This document shows positions 1 through 10,203 of a stretch of DNA of 64,000 nucleotides, one piece after another. Where the stretch lies: assembly GCF_027579695.1 (NCBI RefSeq), contig NC_083571.1, forward strand, positions 72,425,279 to 72,489,278, read 5' to 3'. A model generated the notes under the pieces. It was not told where the DNA came from. It ran no database searches and saw only the letters and a program-made list of their open reading frames with translations. The translations under genes were made by a program, and so were the position numbers. Numbering within the stretch: the first letter of the stretch is position 1; each line of letters begins with the position of its first letter. Source of the stretch: Neoarius graeffei (Eukaryota > Chordata > Actinopteri > Siluriformes > Ariidae).

Positions 1-732
1 TATTGGGGGAGGAACCAAGGAACCAATCATGTAGCGTGTAGCATTGTAGAAGGGAAGAAGACCACCTCATTTGCTGTTTGAGTATGTTAATTTACTATGC
101 AAACTTCAAATAAAAAAAACATGAGTATTAGGGAATAACACATTTTATTACATTGTAAAAAAAATCCCAACTAAATAGCTCAACAGTTTGGGCACTGAAA
201 CACACTTTGACTCTGAGCTACTGTCTTGCTCCTGCTGAGTGGTGGGACGGGGTGTCGGAATGTCCTTGTTCTTATCACTGAGCATGGCACAATGGCCTGA
301 CAGCAATGATAGGATTGCAAGGTCCTCACTTCTGGGTGTCGTTAGCCAAAACATACATGAAAATCAGCATATATAATATTAATTACATAAGCACATAGAT
401 ACTGAAATGAATGTTTAAAGCATGTGTATTTACCTGTGAAAATACCTCTGGCAGGGTGCTGTGCCTTCTGCCGGCTTGAAGGCATACTTCTCCCTGCCCG
501 TGCAGGGCTCACCAGTGCTGCTACCATCATCATCAAATTCTTCCTCCCCCCACTTTTTCAGGCTGGGTTACTTCACTTTTGCTCGCTTCATCTTGGGTCC
601 CATTTTCTCAACTTTAAACTGAAAATTTTTTAAATTTTCCCACAAAATATCCAATGTTCTTCAGTCGAAAGACAGATGCAGAATGCTGCAGGCACGCTGG
701 TTTTGTACCCACTTCTGGCTTGTATCACACAC
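1..732. other. Unassigned flank, no gene recognised
   Basis: I recognise no protein family here. On the minus strand two short open stretches lie at 148-354 and about 430-610. The second opens with a lysine-rich MGPKMKRAKVK segment, is broken by a stop and runs to a possible GTAAAT donor near 430. The first ends close to a minus-strand AATAAA near 130-138. They could be decayed exons of a gene or transposon, but nothing identifies a product. Confidence 0.3.
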
Positions 733-848
733 AAGTTTGTGAATGGAGGGCAGGGTCGAGGAAGGTAAGTGGCTAAGTCATTACACCTGGGGTCATTAAT
801 GTGTGTGGGTGTGTTTGTTTGTTTGTCACAGGGATTGAGCATAAAAGG
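733..848 (+). mobile_element. Ty3/gypsy 5' LTR, left fragment
   Basis: From GTTTGTGAATGGAGGGC to GAGCATAAAAGG this stretch matches the first half of the LTR at 17995-18314 with only scattered differences. The LTR match resumes at about 11576, on the far side of the LINE, so the two pieces look like one LTR split by that insertion. The first roughly 28 bases of the LTR, starting TGTGGCAACGGG in the 3' copy, are absent or unrecognisable. Confidence 0.75.
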
Positions 849-1031
849 CAAGGCAAGGCAAGTTTATTTATATATCACATTTCATACACAGTGGCAGTTC
901 AATGTGCTTTACAGAAGTAAAAGCAAAACAGTAAGCAATAGAAAATAAAATTACATAAAATAAATGGGGAAGAAAAATAATAAGAATTAAACAATAGTAG
1001 AAATAAAATAATAAAATGAAGTAAAAGTTCA

Positions 1032-1406
1032 GGCGGCACGGTGGTGTAGTGGTTAGCGCTGTCGCCTCACAGCGAGAAGGTCCTGGGTTCGAGCCCTGGG
1101 GCCGGCGAGGGCCTTTCTGTGTGGAGTTTGCATGTTCTCCCCGTGTCCGCGTGGGTTTTCTCCGGGTGCTCCGGTTTCCCCCACAGTCCAAAGACATGCA
1201 GGTTAGGTTAACTGGTGACTCTAAATTGACCGTAGGTGTGAATGTGAGTGTGAATGGTTGTCTGTGTCTATGTGTCAGCCCTGTGATGACCTGGCGACTT
1301 GTCCAGGGTGTACCCCGCCTTTCGCCCGTAGTCAGCTGGGATAGGCTCCAGCTTGCCTGCGACCCTGTAGAAGGATAAAGCGGCTAGAGATAATGAGATG
1401 AGATGA
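1032..1406 (+). mobile_element. tRNA-derived SINE, copy 1
   Basis: A SINE with a pol III-type head: an A-box-like GTGGTGTAGTGGTTAG and a B box GGTTCGAGCCC. The body is long and conserved and ends in a GAGATGAGATGA tail. Perfect 11 bp duplications GTAAAAGTTCA flank it at 1021-1031 and 1407-1417. It lies in the 3' UTR of the L2 LINE. It is a retroposed copy, not a working tRNA gene. Confidence 0.9.
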
Positions 1407-1524
1407 GTAAAAGTTCAATTAAAAAAAAACAGCAGAATAGAATAAAAGTTAAGTAAAATTTAAAACATGCAGAGACTGTAAAAGTTAAGAGTTTAAAACA
1501 TGTAGAGATGACAATATTAATAAT

Positions 1525-1996
1525 TTAGCAGAAAGCATCTGAAAGCAGCTTGGTCTTTAACCTAGATTTGAAGCTGCCAACAGCAGGAGCATTTTTGATG
1601 TCCTCTGGCAGTTGGTTCCATAGCTGTACTGCATAGTAGCTAAAAGCTGCTTCACCACACTTTGTTTTAACAACAGGTTTTACCAGTAAATTTTTCTGCT
1701 GCGATCTGGTAGATCTGATTGAGTTAGGCCGCTGCAACATATCAGAGAGGTAATTGGGCCCTGTACCATTTAGAGATTTGTACACCAGCAGCAATGCTTT
1801 AAAGTCAATTCTGTAGCTTACTGGAAGCCAGTGAAGGGATCTTAGAATTGGAGTAATGTGCTCTGTTCTTTTTGTTTGTGTGAGAACCCTAGCTGCTGCA
1901 TTTTGAACCAGCTGAAGTCGTTTGATTGTCTTTTTTGGCAGGCCTGTGAAAAGGCCATTGCAGTAATCAACCCTACTAGAGATGAAGGCATGTATA
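1525..1996 (-). pseudogene. L2 LINE ORF2, C-terminal part
   Basis: The minus strand from 1996 down encodes the post-RT region of an L2-type ORF2: [14 protein letters not shown], then [20 protein letters not shown], ending ...LLSDAFC before a stop at 1525. These blocks are typical of the L2 clade C-terminus. It continues the RT fragment that ends near 7165, from which it is separated by the inserted DNA transposon. Several short frames are needed to read it, so it is decayed. Confidence 0.85.
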
Positions 1997-2264
1997 GACC
2001 CTTTTCACTCACGTGACCTTCGTAAGCGCGACTGCCATTTTGGACATGAAGAAGTAACGGTTTATGGCACAGATGGGTGATTCTATAATTTGGGGTACAT
2101 TTCGCCATAAGAAAAAAATAAAAAAACATATTGTTTTTCAGTGAATCAACCAGTCTTACAAGTTAGCATAATCCTTCAGGGTAACATATCCAGTTGTTGC
2201 AAAGCTTAATCATTAACCATTTTTTCTATTTTTAATGAAATAAAATGTTTTTCCTTCCGAGCTT

Positions 2265-4205
2265 GTCAACTAAGTTACGGACAAACTGATATGATTTCAA
2301 TCATTTGGCGGAATCTTACACTTAAAGTAAAATTAGATTTGAAGACATATTTAGTCTTTTCTGCCAGATATACAATATTTAAAAAAAAATATTTTATTCA
2401 TTAAAATTTCCCCCAGTATGTAAGTAATTCGACTACAACTGTTATTAGGACCATGATTTTTTCATTTACAAAAATGCCATACCAGTCATTTTCACAATTT
2501 AAAGAAAAGGCTGCCAAAGTTCACAACTGGTCACATCTATACCAATCATCAAGTTATGTTATAGACCTCATTTTCATTCTTTTAACTTGACAAATGTAAG
2601 TGTAACTTAGTTGACGATGGAGGTAATGCGGTTGACACAAGTAACTTAGTTGACAGGACACATTAAACAACCAGTACCATGTTATTTTAAGGTAGTATGA
2701 AATTTAATGAAAGATCATTTAAGTAAATTCATAGGCAAGGTGATGGATAAAACAGTGACAAGGAAATAAGCAACAGTAACCATGTAACTGTAACTCAGTT
2801 ACAGTAAAATATCAGTAGTAATCATCAGTAGAAATCATTCATGTAGCCAAGCAGAATCAAAGACAATAAAGTTGATTCACATACATATAAAAGCAGTGAG
2901 AGGGCAACAAATAACAATCGATGAACTGCCCTGCACTGTATTCAGTTAATACAGTAGAACAGAATTACATTGAAATATAATGAAATACAACTGTAGTATA
3001 TGAAACATTAAACTGATCGATACATTCCATATAAACCTCACTAGGACCTTTTACAAACCTGACCATATTTCTCTGTCAATTTCAACATGGCGTGAATTCA
3101 CTGCCTTTGGAGGAGGAATCATTCTCAACACATCCTCAAACAGGTACCATAGCACATCCTCTCTGAGTGGCCAGAAGAAACGGTTTACTCCAAATGTTAC
3201 TCATGCACTTCACCTGTACATGGGTTTCCATGATGTCCTGAATTATCCCAGGGTAAATGTCCCCTTCGTATCTTACAACACACCATTCTCCAATTAGATC
3301 AGGACCCCAAGGAATTTCACATGCTGCTGCTTTGTGTGTTTGAGGGACTAATGTTGCTGTGTTCAACATCAAAGGCAAAGTCATGTGTGCCATCACATCT
3401 GCATTCAAAACTTTGCCTAGTGGTACAAGGGCAACTGACATCCCAATACTGAAGTTTCATCTTTCTTTCCCTGCTTTCCTTCTGCGCCTTCCTCCAATAG
3501 GCCCTCTTGCTTCTCTTCTCTCTCTCACTCATCATTCCAACAGTTTTCACCTTTCTCTGTGCCCTTAGCCTGTGCCATGCCTGTCTTTGCTTCTCCAAAT
3601 ATGCTGCCCTTCTTGCTGGATCAGCATCTCTTCGAGCCCTGTATTTGCGCTGTTTTTCAGCTGCTGACACCTATTTCAAATAGATTTAAAAATACTAAAT
3701 TAACTTGTATAGTGAAAAAGTAAGATGCACTCTATTAACTACAGTATTCATTGAGATAGGCAGACTGATAATGAAAATGATGTAGTGAAAATTACTGATG
3801 TCAGAGAGCACTGGAGTTGCCTGTCAACTAAGTTACCCAGTCTGTGTAACTTAGTTGACAATTTCCATGTTTTGTCTCATAACTTCCTTAGCTAATGTAG
3901 CATTGCTAAGCACATAGCATTTTCTTAAAGAGGTTAACAGCTTTTTTAATCAGGTAAGTTAATTAAAATATTGAAACATCAAAACCCATGATTATATGAG
4001 TAACTTAGTTGACGCTTAATTAATATACTCCCAGACCATATGTAATTTTAGATCAAATATTGAAGAAAATTAGAGGAGACTCACCATGATGCATTCAAAA
4101 TGCCCGCCAGAGAGGAAGGCGTCACCACACAGGGCTGGTCACATGGTGTTGGAGCAAACCATTTTTGGGTTTCAGCGAGGGAGTCTTGTTAGTAACTTAG
4201 TTGAC
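2265..4205. repeat. Dispersed 14 bp GTAACTTAGTTGAC motif
   Basis: I find seven exact copies: plus orientation at 2602-2615, 2641-2654, 3846-3859, 4000-4013 and 4192-4205; minus orientation at 2265-2278 and 3823-3836. The copies at 3823-3836 and 3846-3859 form a perfect hairpin with a 9-base loop. Degenerate relatives sit near 2623-2636 and 2790-2803. I saw none elsewhere in the window. They may be binding sites for an element-encoded protein; that role is inference. Confidence 0.8.
3051..3670 (-). pseudogene. Element-borne basic protein gene, decayed
   Basis: The minus strand encodes a very basic N-terminal region with RKYRARRDADPARRAAYLE, preceded by a splice-acceptor-like TTTGAAATAG at the exon edge. 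It is followed, after a frame change, by GEWCVVRYEGDIYPGII, and after a second frame change by NRFFWPLREDVLWYLFEDVL, ending at a stop at 3051-3053. From memory, proteins with this layout recur as unnamed predictions in fish genomes, but I cannot name a family. The basic region could bind nucleic acid and the VVRYEGDIYPG block resembles a small Tudor/SH3-like fold; both are inference. Frameshifts make this copy non-functional. Confidence 0.55.
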
Positions 4206-4244
4206 ATAAATTTTGCGGACAGCGGTAAAATTAATATTTTAAGT

Positions 4245-5812
4245 TCACGGAGTGCAGAATTATTAGGCAAGTGAGTATTTTGACCACAACATCCTTTTAA
4301 TGCATGTTGTCCCACTCCAAGCTGTTTAGGCTTGAAAGCCTACTACCAATTAAGTATATCAGGTGCTGTGCATTTGTGTAATGAGAGGGGGTGTGGTCTA
4401 ATGACATCAACACCCTATATCAGGTGTGCATAATTATTAGGCAACCTCTTTTCCTCTGGCAAAATGGGTCAGAAGAGAGCTCTGACAGACTTTGAAAAGT
4501 CTAAAATTGTGAGATGTCTTGCAGATGGATGCAGCACTCTTGAAATTGTGAAGATGTTGAAACGTGATCACCGAACAATCAAGCGTTTCATTGCAAATAG
4601 TCAACAGGGTCGAAAGAAGCGTGTGGAAAAAAAAAAGGCGCAAAATAACTGCACATGATCTGCGGAAAATCAAGCGTGAAGCTAACAAGCAGCCATTAGC
4701 ATCCAGTTCTGCCATATTCCAGAGTTGCAACATTCCTGGAGTGTCAAAGAGTACAAGGTGTGCAATACTGAGGGACATGGCCAAGGTAAGGAAGGCTGAA
4801 AAACGACCACCACTGAGTAAGGCACACAAGATAAAACGTCAAGACTGGGCCAAGAAATATCTTAAGACTGATTTTTCTAAGTTGCTGTGGTCTGATGAGA
4901 TGAGAGTGACTCTTGATGGGCCAGATGGATGGGCCTGTGGCTGGATCAGTAATGGGCACAGAGCTCCACTCCGACTCAGACACCAGCAAGGTGGAGGTGG
5001 AGTACTGCTATGGGCTGGTATCATCAAAGACGAGCTTGTTGGACCTTTTCCAGTTGAGGATGGACTCAAACTCAACTCCCAGACCTACTGCCAGTTCCTG
5101 GAAGAAACCTTCAAGCAGTGGTATAGGAAAAAGTCAGCATCTTTCAAGAAGAACATGATTTTCATGCAGGATAATGCTCCATCTCATGCGTCCAAATACT
5201 CCACTGTGTGGCTAGCCAGTAAAGGTCTGAAAGGTGAAAAAATAATGACATGGCCCGCTTGTTCACCTGACCTAAACCCCATAGAGAACCTGTGGTCCAT
5301 TATAAAACGTGAGGTCTACAAAGAGGGAAAACAGTACACCTCTCTGAACAGCGTCTGGGAGGCCGTGGTTGCTGCTGCACACGACGTTGGTCGTGAACAG
5401 ATAAAGGAAATTGACAGAATCTATGGATGGAAGGCTTTTGAGTGTCCTCATGAAGAAGGGTGGCTATATTGGTCACTGATTTGTTTTTGTTTTGTGTTTG
5501 AATGTCAGATATGTTTATTTGCAAATCTGGAGTTGTCATATCAGTGTACCTGGTGAAAATAAATAAGTGAAATGGCTACATATTTGGTTTTTATTAAGTT
5601 GCCTAATAATTCTGCACAGTGAAAGTTACCTGAACACATACATATTCTCCTAAAATGGCCAAAACTAAAAACGCCCCACTCTAACTTCCATACATATTCA
5701 GCTTTGATATTTAGGAGTCTTTTTGGTTGATTGAGAACATAGTTGTTGTTCAATAATAAAACTAATCCTCAAAAATACAACTTGCCTAATAATTCTGCAC
5801 TCAGTGTATTAA
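4245..5812 (+). mobile_element. Mariner-type transposon, IR/DR ends
   Basis: Outer ends read AGTGCAGAATTATTAGGCAA (from 4251) and TTGCCTAATAATTCTGCACT (to about 5805). A second, inner copy of the motif lies about 170-190 bp inside each end, TGCATAATTATTAGGCAA near 4425-4443 and TTGCCTAATAATTCTGCA near 5600-5618. Each end thus has two direct repeats, as in IR/DR-type Tc1/mariner elements. It encodes one transposase on the plus strand and is nested in the inner TIR element. Confidence 0.85.
4464..5500 (+). pseudogene. Mariner/Tc1 transposase, frameshifted
   Basis: The frame starts at ATG 4464 (MGQKRALTDFEKSKIVRCL) with an N-terminal helix-turn-helix DNA-binding region. At about 4628-4640, in an A run, it shifts into the frame carrying the catalytic core. 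The DD(D/E) residues are visible in LLWSDEMRV, FMQDNAPSHAS and SPDLNPIENLW, the last giving the third acidic position as D. Near 5415 a second shift replaces the expected end; an alternative frame reads a plausible GGYIGH-like tail. Transposase of this kind cuts and pastes at TA. Two frame breaks make the copy inactive. Confidence 0.85.
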
Positions 5813-7164
5813 GATGTTAAAATGTAATATGAAATTATTATTTTCTCCTAGTACTTAACACCCATAAGAACATTATAAAATAATATTATTGACTTTGATG
5901 TTTTTTAATGCTTTATTTTGAACACAAAATAGTGAAACAGGAAATCGGACATGGAAAAAATGAAAACTCTAAGAATATCATGATAGATTTTAATTACTAA
6001 TAATCAAAAAATATGTTAAATGTTTTTATAGTTAAATTGCATGATGTGTATACATGCTTAAAATGTGAAATTCCAGAGGAAAAAAAGATTTTTAATAGTC
6101 AGTAACATCAGTAAACATCAGTGGACATGGAATGTACCCCAAATTATAGAATCGCCCAGACCCTTTCGGTTCTCGCTCATCTAGCTGCTACAATGACTGC
6201 TTAGACTGCAACAATAATACCTAACACACATTTAAGTATCCGTCGTAAAAACATGAAACTTGTCGAGTGATGAGTGTGTTCATTGATAAGCTAACACAGT
6301 CTAAATTTTTTTCCCTTGGGGGGGTGCTTTCGCTGGTCTCAGAGCACGGATCTCCAAACACATGAGAAGCCTCTCTTACGCACATATCACGCGGACTCCA
6401 CACCTCCACACACGCATCACATCTGAAGTCATAACTCATCAGGGGAAATCGTGTCCGCATTGGCATGTTCAAAAAACAACCTCGCGTCAACAATGATACC
6501 ACACGCAAGAAAAAAAAAACAGTCAGGCTACTCAACACATCTGATCCACAGCAGCACCAAAGCATCACTGGAAATCATGTCAACAACCAATCTTCCATTT
6601 CAACACGCGTCAACAATCAAATGGCACCACAAACATGAACGAATCGGTCAGGCTACCGATTCCAAACCCACAGCAGATGAATAATTAAATGCATCTTACC
6701 TTAAAGCAGAATCGACCACAAAGGAAGTCTGTTGGCACACTTCTTTTCTACTAGTTTGTGTCCCCAACCTGGCAGCAGCAGTCGTTGTCATATTGGTTTA
6801 TTTTATCTTTTATGTAAACACAACACTTCGGATATGCAAATACTTCCCGTTACACACGATTGCTATGTCAATAAACATCATTTTGCCAATATTTTAGAGA
6901 CCATCCATCTTCTCTGTCGGTCAGCATCTGTCGGTATCCGATAAAATGATAAATCTTGCCTTGTGTGTTGATGGTTACTACATCCAGGTGCACAACAATA
7001 TAATGGCATGATGGAAGTCTTGCTGAAAGTAAAAACTTTCTTTGATGGCTATATTCCTTTCGATGCTTCGCCGTCGTTCCTCGTTGTTGGCTGTGGTAGA
7101 CTACTGGTAGTACATGTCCAAAATGGCGGCCGCATTTGTCGTGACGTCACATGAAAAGGGTCCA
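5813..7164. other. Right arm of nested TIR elements
   Basis: To 6158 this is AT-rich tail of the inner TIR element; from 6159 it is right-hand DNA of the outer element. I see no recognisable coding sequence. Just inside 6158 the sequence AGACCCTTTCGG resembles the start of the outer TIR, so the right half could itself be a small GACCCTTT-bounded unit. Confidence 0.45.
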
Positions 7165-7200
7165 TAAGTTTTTCCAGATCATTTTTTGACATAAGTCCTC

Positions 7201-8795
7201 TTAGTTTGGAAATGTTTTTAGGTGATAAAATGCTGTTTTAGTGATTGCTTTCATGTGACTGTCAAAGTTTAGCTCACTGTCAATGAAAACACCAAGATTT
7301 TTAACCATTTCTTTTGTTTTAATCCCCTTTGAGTCTTTCATCTTTTTTCCAAATAGAATTACTTCTGTTTTATCTGTGTTCAGCTGAAGAAAATTTTGTG
7401 ACATCCAGTTGTTGATTTGATCGATACACTGGTAGAGACATTCAAGGGGGGCATAATCATTAGGTGATAGAGCAAAATAAATTTGGGTGTCATCTGCATA
7501 GCAGTGATACAAAATTGAATTGTTATTGATAATTTGCCCAAGTGGGAGCATATAAAGGTTGAATAGTAATGGTCCAAGAATCGACCCCTGGGGGACACCA
7601 CAGGTCAAGGACATTGATGTTGAGGAACAATTTCCCATGGTAACAAAGAAGCTTCTATCTTTTAAGTATGATTTTAACCAATTGATAACTTTACCAGTCA
7701 ACCCAACCCAGTGTTCAAGTCGATATAGCAGTATGTTGTGATCAGCAGTATCAAAAGCTGCACTGAGGTCCAGTAATACCAGGACCGATGTTTTGCCTGC
7801 ATCAGTATTAAGACATATGTCATTTATAACTTTAATCAATGCTGTTTCAGTGCTATGATTGGCACGAAATCCTGACTGAAAGTTATCAGAACAGCTGTTT
7901 GATATCAAGAAGGCAGTTAATTGATTGAAGACAATTTTTTCAAGGATTTTCCCGATGAATGGTAGATTTGATATTGGCCTGTAGTTATTTAATACTGAAG
8001 CATCCAGATTATTCTTTTTAAGTAGGGGCTTTACAATGGCTTTTTTCAGGGACACAGGAACAATGCCAGTCTCTAGGGATGTATTTATGATTTGAAGCAC
8101 ATCTGTAATTATAAGATGAAAGACAGACTTAAAAAAACTGGTGGGCAGAATGTCCAATTCAGATGTTGAGGAACTGAGATTTTGTGCAGTTTTTTCAAGA
8201 ATCTCATAATCAATTAAACAAAATTCTGACATTGTGTTGAAGTTATCTGTCTGTGTCACTGGTGATTGTAGTTTTTCAATTATTTGCAACTGAGATATAT
8301 TATGAGCAATATTCTGCCGTATTTTATCAATTTTACCTTTGAAGAAGGATGCAAACTCATTGCATTTATTAACTGAGAAAAGTTCAGGTGCTAATTGTGG
8401 TGGGGATTAGTTAGCTTCTCTACTGTTGAAAATAGCACAAGGGCATTGTTCATATTCCTGTTGATGATGTTGGAGAAGAAAGACTGTCTTGCTTTACGAA
8501 TTTCATAATTATATTTACAAAGCATCTCTTTATGGATTTGATAATGGATGTGAAGTTTAGATTTGCACCATTTTCTTTCAGTCTTTCTACATTCTCTCTT
8601 TAGCAGTTTAACAGCTGGGTATTGCTTCCATGGTGCTTTCTGCTTATTATTGACTCTTTTAATTTTGAATGGAGCAATATCATCCATAATTTGGGTCATA
8701 TTTAAATAAAAAATTTCCAGTAAATCATCTACAGAGTCTGACATTTTGGTTGAGATCCGAGAGAGAGCTTGCTCAAAGAGAACACGTGTTGTCAT
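7201..8795 (-). pseudogene. L2 LINE ORF2, linker and RT
   Basis: The minus strand from 8795 encodes the endonuclease-RT linker (KAPWKQYPAVKLLKRECRK...) and then, in a frame open from 8289 to 7201, a reverse transcriptase. RT motifs in order: NNYRPISNLPFIGKILEK, LLDLSAAFDTADHNIL, GVPQGSILGPLLFNLYM and the catalytic CYADDTQIY. This is the enzyme that copies LINE RNA at the nicked target. The frame ends in TAFYHLKTFPN, where the frame shifts shortly before the transposon insertion at 7164; the C-terminus resumes at 1996. Stops and shifts around 8290-8390 break the frame. Confidence 0.9.
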
Positions 8796-9672
8796 TTATG
8801 ACTCTCCTACCCATAGTCGTTGAGCTGTTCTGAATGTGAGGAGACATAGAAACATCAGAGAAAATACAAAAATGATCAGATAAGGCCAGGTCAACAACAG
8901 TAGTAGAAACAGTAAGACCCTTTGTGATGACGAGGTCAAGGGTATGACCACGAGAGTGGGTCGGCCCCTGTACATGTTGTACTAGGTTGAAGTTGTCAAT
9001 AAGTGCAAGTAGTTCTTTGGCATAAGTGTTTTCAGGATTGTCTACATGCAAGTTAAAATCCCCAGATATAATAAGACAGTCAAACTCTAAGCAAATGACT
9101 GACAACAGTTCACCAAACTCTTCCAGAAAAACTTTGGCTGAATGTCTCGGAGGCCTGTAAATAGTTAATAATAATATGTTAGGAGAGCATATAACAAGTG
9201 CACATAAGTGTTCAAAGGATGTAAAATCACCAAGTGAGGATTGTTTACATTGAAAAGAGACTTTGAATATATTTGCAATCCCTCCACCTTTCCCCTGTCG
9301 GGTAACATTCATAAAATTAAAATTTGGGGGAGTTGCTTCAATAAGGGTGGTAGCACTATTTGCTTGATCCAGCCAAGTTTCAGTTAGAAGCAAAAAATCA
9401 AGATTGTGTTTGCAGATAAGATCATTAATTAAAAATGACTTGTTTGAAAGTGATCTAACGTTCAGAAGAGCTAGCTTTACAGAAAGTCTAGAAGTAATAT
9501 CCGCTTGGGCATTCTGATATTGTTTTGAAACAGGAAGGAGACTAGACTGGTTTACCCCCTGGGTTAAATATGCTCTATGTTTTCTATTTCTTATCAACAC
9601 AGGAATAGAGAATGGCATAGGCATACTGGGTCCCAGCTTGTTTTCAAAACTACACCCAGTGCAGGGACCCAC
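8773..9672 (-). pseudogene. L2 LINE ORF2, AP-type endonuclease
   Basis: A 299-codon minus-strand frame holding an APE-like endonuclease. Blocks in order are LALLNVRSLSNKS, LDFLLLTETWLD (the metal-binding E), IISGDFNLHVD (catalytic D and N), HTLDLVITKG and LALSDHFCIF (final D and H). This nuclease nicks chromosomal DNA to prime reverse transcription. It overlaps the start of the RT-linker frame at 8773-8795 in another frame, a sign of a shift in what should be one ORF2. The upstream 9679-10203 stretch reads as a serine/threonine-rich spacer between ORF1 and ORF2. Confidence 0.9.
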
Positions 9673-10203
9673 AGCACATCATACAAGACTTTCTGTATGT
9701 TCCATTTGGTTTGACGGTGAAAGAATTGGAGATGTCATGTATCTTTTAGATGTTGAAAAAGATTGGTAGCCAGCTGAAAGTCCTGAGCAAACACAGTTCA
9801 GTCTGTTGGTTAATTTTTGATGAACTGGGTACACTGCTTGTCGCGACAGATTTGGGCTGGAAAAAGAGAGTGTAGCCATTGGCAGCAGTCTCTGCATACT
9901 ATTAGGGAAATCCATGCAGGGGGGAGACTGAGATGGTACAATAAAATCAGAAGAGCGAGACTTTGGTGAGGTCTTTGTAAGTGTCTCCATGACTGTCTCT
10001 GTGGTGACTGTCTCCCTGATAGTCTCTGTGATACTTGCATGGGGTCGAGATGTGGATGATGCAGTCTTGACATGATTACCTTTAGTCAGGTCCTCAATCT
10101 GGATGGAATCACATGATAAAATCGCATGCTCACATTCTCCATGTGATTGTTGATGTCCTTGGCAGTCTGCCCCAGATGGTTCTTGGCAGTCTGCCCCAGA
10201 TGG

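Larger units (their letters stand above)
2074..6158. mobile_element. Inner TIR element, 28 bp ends
   Basis: The left end 2074-2101 begins TGGGTGATTCTATAATTTGG. The right end 6131-6158 is its reverse complement with one mismatch over 28 bp. This forms a second inverted pair nested in the outer element, 4.1 kb apart. Only a possible 2 bp GA lies directly outside both ends. The element holds the array of GTAACTTAGTTGAC motifs, a decayed minus-strand coding region at 3051-3670 and a later mariner insertion. Superfamily unknown. Confidence 0.6.
1997..7164. mobile_element. Outer TIR DNA transposon in the LINE
   Basis: Imperfect inverted repeats of about 50 bp bound this insertion. The left end opens GACCCTTTTCACTCACGTGA and includes GCCATTTTGGACATG; the right end reads CATGTCCAAAATGGC and closes GAAAAGGGTC. 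Removing the segment rejoins the LINE coding sequence. Flanks read TATA on the left and CATA on the right, so a clear duplication is not visible and I do not assign a superfamily. Unique DNA at 2002-2073 and 6159-7164 belongs to this outer element; the rest is nested material. Confidence 0.7.

Noticed and set aside
1032..1100. tRNA-like A and B boxes (also at 19371, 20457 and elsewhere)
   Set aside because: They are heads of SINE copies with target duplications and have no complete cloverleaf, so no tRNA gene is called.
1049..1378. Open frames of about 100 codons on either strand of the SINEs
   Set aside because: The same frames recur in each SINE copy, lack any domain and arise from the conserved SINE body.
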